32,931 bases of DNA. Origin: a virus. Shown here one piece after another: positions 23,635-31,055 of this stretch. Made by a program: the position numbers and the translations under genes. Below the pieces are notes generated by a model. That model had not been told where the DNA came from. It made no database searches and saw nothing but the letters and a program-made list of their open reading frames with translations. The stretch is from positions 1 to 32,931 of IMG/VR virus record IMGVR_UViG_3300024348_000149; one strand, 5' to 3'. Positions within the stretch are counted from its first letter, which is position 1. Every line of letters begins with the position of its first letter.

Positions 23635-24333
23635 CTATTTTTTTATAGCAATTGCGCCAATAAACATATGATTCTGCCAGAATGGCTGTACCTCTTCAAA
23701 CCCTGCCTCAAACATCATATCAGCAATTTCATTCCAAGTGTTTGGTTTCAACATACTTCTAAGAGTTCTCTCTTTATCCATAATATCATCAGTAGAGAAT
23801 GTTTTTCTCTTATAGTCATAAAAGTTAAAAGTGAGCATATCTTGAAAGTTTGCATTCTGACATACAGTTTTTTCTGCAAAAATAAAAGCGCCACCCTCAT
23901 TTAGGCCACTATGAATTCTTTGAATAGTATATCTTCGATCAATTTTAGACATAAACTGTAGAGTAAATATAGATGTGATTAATGAGGCATTTGCGAATTC
24001 GGTATCCCTAACATCCATGTGTCGAAAGTCTACAGCAGCCCAAGGATATTCGCTATTAATATGGGCATGTCTTTTTTGCATATCCTCAGCAAATCCATCT
24101 GCAACCTCAACTCCAATATAATTGGCTGCCCAGCAAAAATCCTGATTTGCCTCTAACATGCGTTGAGTCAACTTACCAGTTGAACAACCAATATCATATA
24201 CATTGGTGTTATCTTCTACAAAATATCTAGACATAGAAATTACATCATCAAGCAAATCTCCATATCCTCTGATACTTTTATCAATATGTTCATCAAAACC
24301 TTCTTCACGATGTGCGAATGTAAAATCAGCCAT
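23635..24333 (-). CDS. cmoA: CmoA-like carboxy-SAM synthase, 232 aa
   Basis: E. coli CmoA converts SAM and prephenate to carboxy-SAM. This protein follows CmoA along its length rather than only at the SAM site. The similarity covers a GFDEHIDKSIRGYGDLL-type N-terminus, VYDIGCSTG (45-53), NASLITSIFTLQFM, IHSGLNEGGAFIFAEKT, a YDYKRKTFSTDDI segment and the ending GFEEVQPFWQNHMF. E. coli R199, which binds the carboxylate, aligns at E188 or, with a one-residue shift, at R189, so this point needs a structure. There is no cmoB nearby. The gene overlaps the cytosine methyltransferase gene by 8 bases, so it probably supplies carboxy-SAM to that enzyme. A tRNA wobble-uridine role through host CmoB is the alternative. 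Confidence 0.82.
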   Translation of the reverse strand: MADFTFAHREEGFDEHIDKSIRGYGDLLDDVISMSRYFVEDNTNVYDIGCSTGKLTQRMLEANQDFCWAANYIGVEVADGFAEDMQKRHAHINSEYPWAAVDFRHMDVRDTEFANASLITSIFTLQFMSKIDRRYTIQRIHSGLNEGGAFIFAEKTVCQNANFQDMLTFNFYDYKRKTFSTDDIMDKERTLRSMLKPNTWNEIADMMFEAGFEEVQPFWQNHMFIGAIAIKK

Positions 24334-25525
24334 TATTCAATCCTTTCAATACATTATTATATACAGATTCTGCAATGTGTTTCATCATTATTGGGGGAAC
24401 CATGCGTCCAATCCGTTCTGCTTTTTGATTCCATTTTCCAGTGAGTTTAAAGTCATCTGGAAGTGACATAATACGCTTTAATTCGCCGAGGGTCAACTTT
24501 CTAGGTTCTGCCCAATGAAATGCACCAGCGGTAGTATCGGCACTCCCCATAGCGGTTAAGGTCGGTGCTGGAGCATATTGTGATACCCTTTTGAGATTGA
24601 AGTGATGTCCTTTCGGATGATAGTCGCCTCCAGTCAGAACTTTTTCGGGATCGATGGGCATAATACTACCAGTTTGTTTCCAATATGCAGTATTAGAAAA
24701 CTTTTCTGTTAGATATGAAACTTCATCTTCGTCATACTCCAAATCTATCAGTACATCTTTCAAAGGAATAGTTGTTAAACTAGGTTGGGGAAAAACAGTT
24801 TGAATTGTCATAAAATTTAAGCCGACTTGATCCGCAATATCTTGTCTTACTCCAACAAATATACATCTGGTTCGAGTCTGCGATACTCCAAAATATCTAC
24901 TATCTAATACTTGATATGAAACATTATAACCAATCTCTTCAAATTTGTTTAAAATCTGATTAAGATAATTCTTTGCCTCACCAACAGTTAATCCTTTTAC
25001 ATTTTCTGCAATAATTACTTTAGGACGAATATCATCTGCAATACGCAAAAAATCAAAGAATAGGTCTTCAATATTTTCTACAATCTTTCCATCTGAATAT
25101 TTTTTAGTCTGCCCCCATCCATCAGAATGCTTACCACTTTCTTTGCGTGTCATTACATTACCATCAAAATCAAGATATTCTGTTTCAATGCTGTTGTGGG
25201 ATAGTTTCCCTGCAACAGAAAATGCAGAACATGGTGGTGAACCATCCAGAACATCTATCTCCCCGACTTTTACTCCAGCTGCATCCAAGAAATGTTGCCC
25301 AGTCAATTCTTTAATATCGCCAGGCAGAATAGGTGTTTCTGGATAGTTTTCTTTATAGGTATTACACGCCTCTTCTACAAACTCATTTACTGCAAGAACT
25401 TTACCACCAGCCAGACGATAACCAGTGGAAGATCCACCCCCACCGGCAAAAGTTGAAATCACTTTAAATTTGTTCTGTTCAGATGCATCATATACATCTT
25501 GTAAATTATATGGTTTGTAAATCAT
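24326..25525 (-). CDS. DNA cytosine-C5 methyltransferase with Arg in motif X (predicted carboxymethyltransferase), 399 aa
   Basis: All core motifs of 5-cytosine methyltransferases are visible: I (TFAGGGGSSTG, 25-35), IV with the catalytic Cys (GSPPCSAFS, C99), VI (AENVKG, 173-178), VIII (QTRTR, 216-220), a target-recognition region at about 240-330 and IX (LTLGELKRIMSLP). Motif X is IGRMVPP (372-378), with R374 where the family normally has Asn (GNAVPP). In M.MpeI, changing this Asn to Lys allows use of carboxy-SAM. With a CmoA-like gene directly downstream, a natural carboxymethyltransferase making 5-carboxymethylcytosine is inferred. Ordinary 5mC methylation is the alternative. It is coupled by ATGA to the amide-synthetase gene. 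Confidence 0.9.
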   Translation of the reverse strand: MIYKPYNLQDVYDASEQNKFKVISTFAGGGGSSTGYRLAGGKVLAVNEFVEEACNTYKENYPETPILPGDIKELTGQHFLDAAGVKVGEIDVLDGSPPCSAFSVAGKLSHNSIETEYLDFDGNVMTRKESGKHSDGWGQTKKYSDGKIVENIEDLFFDFLRIADDIRPKVIIAENVKGLTVGEAKNYLNQILNKFEEIGYNVSYQVLDSRYFGVSQTRTRCIFVGVRQDIADQVGLNFMTIQTVFPQPSLTTIPLKDVLIDLEYDEDEVSYLTEKFSNTAYWKQTGSIMPIDPEKVLTGGDYHPKGHHFNLKRVSQYAPAPTLTAMGSADTTAGAFHWAEPRKLTLGELKRIMSLPDDFKLTGKWNQKAERIGRMVPPIMMKHIAESVYNNVLKGLNNG

Positions 25526-26340
25526 CTTAAAAATTCCTCTAATGTTGGTGTACTATTTAGCACGTACCAATCGCGGCAAATATCCATAACTCTTGTCCTA
25601 TTTCTAAAATTAATCTCATTGTTATCGATTAATGATTCGAATAGCTCTATTATACCAGAATTTATCTGTAAGTTCAAGTGTTTTTTTACATTTCCTATTA
25701 ATTTAAATTGTTCGAAGGCGTTTCGAACATGGTGTTTCTCAGAGGGTTTGTTCAATTGTTCCCAAGTATGCATATAGAAAAATGCCTTTACAGATTGATC
25801 TAGATATGGAACAATAAGTTTTTTATCATGTTGCATAGAAACTGCTTTATGCCAAGGATAATTTGCACATTTGTCTGGACGAAAATAATCTTCTCTAAAT
25901 TCATCGAAAAGCTCTTGGGTATGACGATAGTGCATCATCGCTTTTTTAGAAATTCCATAATATCCATCTGCTGCCCAACCAGAAAGAACTTCTGTTTGTT
26001 CTATTTCTGGATAGACATATAAAAATGGATATGTGCATTCATATGCAGTCTTCTTTTTACAGCCAAGTTGCGATAGTTTTTTAAAATCCGATATAAGATT
26101 TTTTGTCGGAATAGTTACTCCAGTAAATTTCCAACCAAATATTTCCGATACCTCTTTTGCCTTTTGAAAATCATATGAAACATGAGTATCCAAATGAAAA
26201 CTGTATGCATGAATTTTTTTACCAACATCGGATGCAGCAAATGCCACTGAGAGGGAGTCAACACCCCCACTCAGCAGCACAGCAACTTCATTGTCTTTTG
26301 ATCGTCTTTCAACAACCTCGCATAATATATTTTTTATCAT
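25522..26340 (-). CDS. Stand-alone asparagine-synthetase-type PP-loop amide synthetase, 272 aa
   Basis: The ATP-pyrophosphatase PP-loop is SGGVDS (24-29). LSGWAADGYYG (119-129) matches the SGxGADExFxGY region of AsnB, and VPYLDQSVKAFF (177-188) followed by KPSEKHHVR (198-206) match its later synthetase elements. The N-terminal glutaminase domain with its Cys2 nucleophile is absent, so it would use ammonia or another amine directly. AsnB-type enzymes adenylate a carboxylate and form an amide. Coupled by ATGA to both the ParB-like gene and the cytosine methyltransferase, it may amidate the carboxymethyl base; the acceptor amine is unknown. Confidence 0.85.
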   Translation of the reverse strand: MIKNILCEVVERRSKDNEVAVLLSGGVDSLSVAFAASDVGKKIHAYSFHLDTHVSYDFQKAKEVSEIFGWKFTGVTIPTKNLISDFKKLSQLGCKKKTAYECTYPFLYVYPEIEQTEVLSGWAADGYYGISKKAMMHYRHTQELFDEFREDYFRPDKCANYPWHKAVSMQHDKKLIVPYLDQSVKAFFYMHTWEQLNKPSEKHHVRNAFEQFKLIGNVKKHLNLQINSGIIELFESLIDNNEINFRNRTRVMDICRDWYVLNSTPTLEEFLR

Positions 26341-27548
26341 GCAGCCATGTCATATTCAGTATTTTCAAACTCATCTTCGTGACTCATCCACACTTGATAT
26401 CCATTATCTCTTTGATAAAAATATTGTCCTTTATTGTGGAAGAAAACTGGACGACTTAAATCATGTTCTTTTCCAATCGATGGAAGAGCAGCATAGACAT
26501 ATACTCTTTGATGATTAATTTTAACTTGAAGTTTAGCATCTTTTTCCAAGTTTTGTGAAGAAACAAAAATTTGTGCGCTTTTGTGTCTATCAAATTCGGA
26601 TACAAATTGTTTTATCCGCTTCTCATATTCATGTTCGAATGTTGAAGATTTGCTTGGATTTAATGTGCCAGGATTTATCACAATTCTAATTTCCATTTCT
26701 GGGTTTTCCATCGCTAATTCGTATGCAGATGTAAATCCCCGCTGAGAAGTTTCCCAACCAAACATAATATAAATGACTCCAGAAATATCACAAGGATCAG
26801 TATTGAAATTAAATTCTTCAAGTTTTGCTAAACCCTCTTCTCTTTTATATGAGATTATTACATTATGTGGATTGTGATCATTCCAAACTTTTTGAACAAC
26901 TCTAGCAACTTGTTGTTCTGTTGCGCTATCCCATAATGATTTAACGGCTGCTTCATATGCCACAATATTATGTGGGTCTACACCAGCGTCACCAGAAGAT
27001 TCTGAAAAAAGAGTAATTAGATCTCGAAGTGCTTTTTGAATATCATGAGAAGTCGCCGGAACAAAGTTTCCATTTTTTTCTTGAGTTTGTTGCGCCATGT
27101 AAATTAGCGCCTCTTTCAAGTGAAATGAATTATCTAGTTCAGAAGATTCAAACATTGCCACAGGCATTTTATCAACGCCCCTGTCGTTTAAATTTTCTCC
27201 ACGAGAATTTCCAGTAATTACTAGAATTCTTCCATCTTTAAATCTAAACGCAATAGGTGGAACATGTTTCATTTCCCAACCATTTTCATCTAAAGATCGC
27301 CCCACTGCGCGAAGATCGCTACTCCTTGAAGAGGCGCGGCCAATTTTTTGTGCATAATCGAGCGCAGTTTCTATAAGCTCAAATCCTACAAAATTTAAAT
27401 ATCTGGATAAATTTTTTCCAAAGATTTTTGGCATATGAGTTTTCCAAAAATCTTCATAATGTCGTTGATATTGAACTAAATGTTTTTCTTCAAATCCAAA
27501 AAATGCGTTTACATCTACTACATCAACTGATTCTACTATATTTTCCAT
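26337..27548 (-). CDS. ParB/Srx-like protein heading the modification cassette, 403 aa
   Basis: The ATG at 27548 is chosen over one seven codons upstream because AGGAGA lies 6 bases before it. Residues 78-135 (DLRAVGRSLDENGWEMKHVP, FKDGRILVITGNSRG, KMPVAMFE) resemble the ParB/sulfiredoxin-like fold, with GNSRG (113-117) in place of the GERR-type box. Members of this fold bind nucleotides or DNA, and some are CTPases or kinases. The C-terminal half (VIISYKREEGL, SGVIYIMFGWETSQRGFTSA) looks alpha/beta and is not recognised. It is the first gene of the four-gene cassette and is coupled to the amide synthetase by ATGA, so a role in base modification is inferred. Confidence 0.7.
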   Translation of the reverse strand: MENIVESVDVVDVNAFFGFEEKHLVQYQRHYEDFWKTHMPKIFGKNLSRYLNFVGFELIETALDYAQKIGRASSRSSDLRAVGRSLDENGWEMKHVPPIAFRFKDGRILVITGNSRGENLNDRGVDKMPVAMFESSELDNSFHLKEALIYMAQQTQEKNGNFVPATSHDIQKALRDLITLFSESSGDAGVDPHNIVAYEAAVKSLWDSATEQQVARVVQKVWNDHNPHNVIISYKREEGLAKLEEFNFNTDPCDISGVIYIMFGWETSQRGFTSAYELAMENPEMEIRIVINPGTLNPSKSSTFEHEYEKRIKQFVSEFDRHKSAQIFVSSQNLEKDAKLQVKINHQRVYVYAALPSIGKEHDLSRPVFFHNKGQYFYQRDNGYQVWMSHEDEFENTEYDMAA

Positions 27549-27615
27549 GTTTGTTCTCCTATAATTCATGGTGTTTGAAATATTAAATTAGGTGTTGTTC
27601 CTAATCTATGACATC

Positions 27616-27645
27616 AGTATATACTATTTCACCATAGTTTGTCAA
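27616..27645 (-). promoter_or_regulatory. Sigma70-type promoter for the modification cassette
   Basis: On the minus strand TTGACA (27640-27645) and TATACT (27616-27621) are separated by 18 bases. It lies just after the gene 46 stop and 68 bases before the ATG of the ParB-like gene. The -35 is perfect and the -10 matches 5 of 6, making it one of the better promoters here. Confidence 0.65.
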
Positions 27646-27654
27646 TAGTATTTT

Positions 27655-29370
27655 TCAATTTTTTTCAATTTGGCTAAAGTTTTTTACTTTTTCAAATTTT
27701 ATCGTTTCGTTGAACTTGTCAAACAGGATATCGCCCTTATGTGAAATCACAAAGACGTTGTTGCCGCCTAGTGTGTTCAACAACTTCAAAAACTCATCTG
27801 TACCAGTCGCATCCAAAGAACTATCAAACACCTCATCAAGAATCAGTAGGTTGGTGTTGACGCTGTTCTTCATTCTTGCAATCTCTCTCCATGTAAACAG
27901 CAATGCAAGATCGACTCGCATCTTCTCGCCTTCGGAAAATGATGAGTAAGTAAATCCTTCACGGCCTCTAGATTTTATGTTCTCTTGAAAACGCTCATCC
28001 ATGGTGAAGTTCACATAAAAATCCATTTCCTGTAGATATTTGTTGATTAGTTTATTCATGATTGGCAGATAGTATTTGATGATAGAAGTTTTTACTCCTG
28101 TATCCTTCAAAAACTGAGAGGCAACCACATAATAATTTTTGGTATCTGTGAGCTCTTTTCGTTCATCATCTAATCTGGACATCTCTTTACGAGCAGTCTT
28201 CAATTCTTTTTCTAGTTTTGAGACACTTTTATTATTAGATTCTGCATCTTCCATCTCCGTTTCAATCTCTTCAATACTCTTCTGAATGAATTCGAACTTA
28301 TTTGTGTTGTTATTCATAACATTTCGTAAATTTAAAATGGAAGTTTTAGTTTCTTCAATTTTAGAAATGTCTTCGTTCACACCATTCAATTCTGCAGATA
28401 ATTGTTTTACTGCTTCTTGAATTTCATTCTTCTTGACATCTTTTTCTTCAACGATGCAGTGTTTATGATCTGAGCCTATATTCTGCTGACAAGATGGACA
28501 CACATCATTATTTGTAAACCAATCAATATCATTATCAATTTTATCAATATTATTGGATAACTTGTTTTCCAACTTTTCAAACTTTTTTCGTTTTGTAACG
28601 AGTTTGTTTTCATCTACAATAGTCTCCAACAATTCATCCAATTCAGTTTGCAACTTTTTGTTAGAATCTAAATAACCAGACTGTTCTGCTTTCTTTTCTT
28701 TGATTTTTTTCTTAAAGGTATTGATAGCAGTTTTTTTGGTAGATTTTGCCTCTTCGATACTTCTTTCTTGCAATTCTATTTTGTAGTCTTGTACTTCTCT
28801 ATTCTTTTCATTGTCAGACATTGATTCTTTCATCATTGCCATCTTGGCCTTTAGAATCTCATTCATCGATGAAAAGATTTTAATATCTAAAATATCTTCA
28901 ATAATATCTCTTCTATCATTTGCAGATAGTTGCATGAATGGAACAAATGTAGCACTACCTAATATTACTGTCTGTGTGAAGGATTTGTAATTCAGTTTGA
29001 GAATAGTCTCTTCTAGGTATAATTGGCTGTCTCTAATCTTAGAGTCTTGATCCAACATCTTACCATCTACCCATATTTCAAAAATATTTGGTTTGATTCC
29101 GCGGCGGACAAGATAGTTCTTTTTACCAATAGTAAAAGTAATTTCAATTACCGTATCTTTACTGTTGATAGAGTTGACTAGCTGAGGTTTGTTGATCTTT
29201 CTAAAAGATTTTCCAAATAATCCAAATGTCAATGCATCTAATATTGTAGATTTACCAGCACCATTCTCACCTACAATCAATGTAGATGATGATTTGTTAA
29301 GCTGCACTTCTGTAAAGTAATTACCAGTGGAAAGAAAATTCTTCCACTTGATTGTCTGAAATTCTATCAT
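27655..29370 (-). CDS. 46: Recombination endonuclease subunit gp46 (SbcC/Rad50 family)
   Basis: This is the ATPase subunit of the gp46/47 complex that resects DNA ends for recombination-dependent replication and host DNA breakdown. Walker A is GENGAGKS (34-41). Two long coiled-coil arms surround a zinc hook, CPSC, near residue 292. The ABC signature SFSEGEKMRVDLA and Walker B LLILDEVFD follow near the C-terminus. The 571-aa length matches T4 gp46 (560). It overlaps gene 47 by one base (TAATG) with GAGG before the ATG. The end of the gene carries a tandem 10-base repeat at 27651-27670. Confidence 0.95.
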   Translation of the reverse strand: MIEFQTIKWKNFLSTGNYFTEVQLNKSSSTLIVGENGAGKSTILDALTFGLFGKSFRKINKPQLVNSINSKDTVIEITFTIGKKNYLVRRGIKPNIFEIWVDGKMLDQDSKIRDSQLYLEETILKLNYKSFTQTVILGSATFVPFMQLSANDRRDIIEDILDIKIFSSMNEILKAKMAMMKESMSDNEKNREVQDYKIELQERSIEEAKSTKKTAINTFKKKIKEKKAEQSGYLDSNKKLQTELDELLETIVDENKLVTKRKKFEKLENKLSNNIDKIDNDIDWFTNNDVCPSCQQNIGSDHKHCIVEEKDVKKNEIQEAVKQLSAELNGVNEDISKIEETKTSILNLRNVMNNNTNKFEFIQKSIEEIETEMEDAESNNKSVSKLEKELKTARKEMSRLDDERKELTDTKNYYVVASQFLKDTGVKTSIIKYYLPIMNKLINKYLQEMDFYVNFTMDERFQENIKSRGREGFTYSSFSEGEKMRVDLALLFTWREIARMKNSVNTNLLILDEVFDSSLDATGTDEFLKLLNTLGGNNVFVISHKGDILFDKFNETIKFEKVKNFSQIEKN

Positions 29371-30392
29371 TATTCACCTCGCATAGCAGAGACATACAAG
29401 TCTTGCATAATGCTTTTCAATTTATTTTTATCTACATCAATTTCATAATTGTCGATATAACTAGTAAGTAAAGACATAGTATCCTTTGTAGTATCCACAT
29501 CACTTTGCTCTTCAAACTCAAAATCAGTTTCATCCACAATGGACAAATCTGCTACACCGGCCTTATATAAAGAATCCACAAACACATCAAACTTATACTG
29601 ATCTGTTTTATTTGTAACGACAACTTTAATGTATTTGTTAGCAAATGAGGAAAGTTTATATTCTCTAGTTTCGTCATAAAAGATTTTATGAAACAATTGA
29701 TGAGGATTCTTGATAAAGTCTAGTTCTAAAGTTTCTGTATCTAAAATATGAAATCCTTTGGCATCATTACAGTCATTCCAGTACATTTCATATGGAGAAC
29801 CCAAATAATGAATATTACCTTGATTTGATTTTGTATGAAAATGTCCAGAACAAGTTAAATCAAACTTCTTAAACAATTTAATATCCATACCAGCTTCACA
29901 CTTGATACCACGCATCATTTCAAATCCATTCAACTCCAGATGTCCTAGAGCAACAGTTGCTTTTGTTTTTTTCAGATGTTTGGTAGTTTGGTTTAAATTA
30001 TCAGAATTTATCCAAGGAACAAGACACACATCAATCCCACCAGTATTAATAGTAGTGGCTTCTGTATAAACCTTGAAATCATCACCGAAAAGCTGTTCCA
30101 TAGAGTTAATACGGTTTGTGTTCTTATAATACACATCATGATTACCAACAATAAAATGAGTGTCATACTTACGCATCTTCTCTATAAAGCCAATCTTCAA
30201 TCCATCCAAAATGTTATAATTGATAAACTTGCGTCGATCAGTAACATCTCCAAGATGAATTACAGTGGTTATTTCATTTTCTTCTAGATATGGAAAAAAG
30301 ATATTATCATAGAATTTCATAAAATACTCATGAAATAAAGCAGAGTCTCCCCTTGCCCCAAAATGAGTGTCAGTTATTAGGGCAATTTTCAT
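29370..30392 (-). CDS. 47: Recombination endonuclease subunit gp47 (SbcD/Mre11 family)
   Basis: This metallophosphoesterase nuclease is the partner of gp46. Metal-binding motifs are in order: ITDTHFG (D8, H10), HLGDVTDRR (D49), VGNHDVYY (N84, H85), LGHLELNG and SGHFHTKS. The 340-aa length agrees with T4 gp47 (339). The ATG overlaps the gene 55 stop (ATGA), which ties its expression to the late sigma factor gene. Confidence 0.95.
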   Translation of the reverse strand: MKIALITDTHFGARGDSALFHEYFMKFYDNIFFPYLEENEITTVIHLGDVTDRRKFINYNILDGLKIGFIEKMRKYDTHFIVGNHDVYYKNTNRINSMEQLFGDDFKVYTEATTINTGGIDVCLVPWINSDNLNQTTKHLKKTKATVALGHLELNGFEMMRGIKCEAGMDIKLFKKFDLTCSGHFHTKSNQGNIHYLGSPYEMYWNDCNDAKGFHILDTETLELDFIKNPHQLFHKIFYDETREYKLSSFANKYIKVVVTNKTDQYKFDVFVDSLYKAGVADLSIVDETDFEFEEQSDVDTTKDTMSLLTSYIDNYEIDVDKNKLKSIMQDLYVSAMRGE

Positions 30393-30934
30393 GAAGGTTC
30401 CTTGTTGTCTCTTTTCTCTTTTGCTTTCTCTTTTTTCTTTCGTTGAGTCTCTTCAAAATCTGCAAGAAAATCATCCATATTACTCTGCAAGAATTCCATA
30501 AAATTATTCTTCACAGGAGTGCCGTTAGGGCCTTGCATGATTTCGTCAATCAGTTCTTGATTCTCCAAGGCCTTATACTTAACATATGTCTGCTTTTTCT
30601 CTTTCTGTATCCTTCGGATGAAGGCATAATAGATAATCTGCGTAAAATATGCAAATGGATTCTTAGATTTCTCTGGGTTGAAATTATCAATGTATAAAAG
30701 ACAATTCTCAATACCATCTGAGATCATTTCTTCTTTATATGTATAGTTGATAAAATTGGGTTTGTATGAGAGATGTTGTGCAATCTTCATGATACATTCC
30801 CCTATGTAGTTAGGTACTCTAGGTCGTTCTGTATCTGATGCTTTTGCAGTCTCTACTGACTCTTTATACTTGGTCATCTCTACTAACAACTTTTTGTTGT
30901 CTACATAGTGATTTCTTGTTGGTTTTTTAGCCAT
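30389..30934 (-). CDS. 55: Late-transcription sigma factor gp55
   Basis: This sigma70-family factor directs RNA polymerase to the TATAAATA late promoters. The region-2-like core YKEEMISDGIENCLLYIDNF, KNPFAYFTQIIYYAFIRRI and QKEKK (about 66-115) aligns well with T4 gp55, and the N-terminus NHYVDNKKLL also matches. It is 181 aa against 185 in T4. The tail is very basic (RKKKEKAKEKRDNKEPS). A GAGGA site and a near-consensus sigma70 promoter lie directly upstream. A late octamer at 8573-8580 is a plausible target. Confidence 0.95.
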   Translation of the reverse strand: MAKKPTRNHYVDNKKLLVEMTKYKESVETAKASDTERPRVPNYIGECIMKIAQHLSYKPNFINYTYKEEMISDGIENCLLYIDNFNPEKSKNPFAYFTQIIYYAFIRRIQKEKKQTYVKYKALENQELIDEIMQGPNGTPVKNNFMEFLQSNMDDFLADFEETQRKKKEKAKEKRDNKEPS

Positions 30935-30960
30935 ATTAATTCCTCAATTCAATTACATAG

Positions 30961-30989
30961 ATAATATCATAAAAATATTTGTCTGTCAA
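30961..30989 (-). promoter_or_regulatory. Strong sigma70-type promoter for 55-47-46
   Basis: On the minus strand TTGACA (30984-30989) and TATTAT (30961-30966) are separated by exactly 17 bases, 27 bases before the gene 55 ATG. This is the best minus-strand promoter in the window. Its -35 is one arm of the inverted repeat at 30982-31020. Confidence 0.75.
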
Positions 30990-31020
30990 TACAAAATAAT
31001 TATTTTTTCTTATTGACAGA
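30982..31020. repeat. Perfect 10-bp inverted repeat holding two divergent -35 boxes
   Basis: TCTGTCAATA (30982-30991) and TATTGACAGA (31011-31020) are perfect inverted copies separated by 19 A/T-rich bases. Each arm contains a TTGACA hexamer, one per strand, so the repeat generates a divergent promoter pair. Confidence 0.75.
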
Positions 31021-31041
31021 GTGCGAATCTTTTGTTACAAT
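31013..31041 (+). promoter_or_regulatory. Strong plus-strand sigma70-type promoter, antisense to Sm-like gene and uvsW
   Basis: TTGACA (31013-31018) is followed after 17 bases by TACAAT (31036-31041), 11 of 12 consensus positions. No plausible plus-strand gene follows. A transcript would start near 31048 and run antisense to the Sm-like gene and uvsW. A small inverted repeat, GGGT/ACCC, lies at 31042-31055. Confidence 0.6.
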
Positions 31042-31055
31042 GGGTATGTGGACCC

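Noticed and set aside
27549-27569. Upstream ATG adding seven residues to the ParB-like protein
   Set aside because: The AGGAGA ribosome site lies inside this segment and is correctly spaced for the ATG at 27548.
27651-27670. Tandem 10-base repeat TTTTTCAATT at the end of gene 46
   Set aside because: Two short A/T-rich copies spanning a Lys/Asn-rich C-terminus; too little to call a functional repeat.
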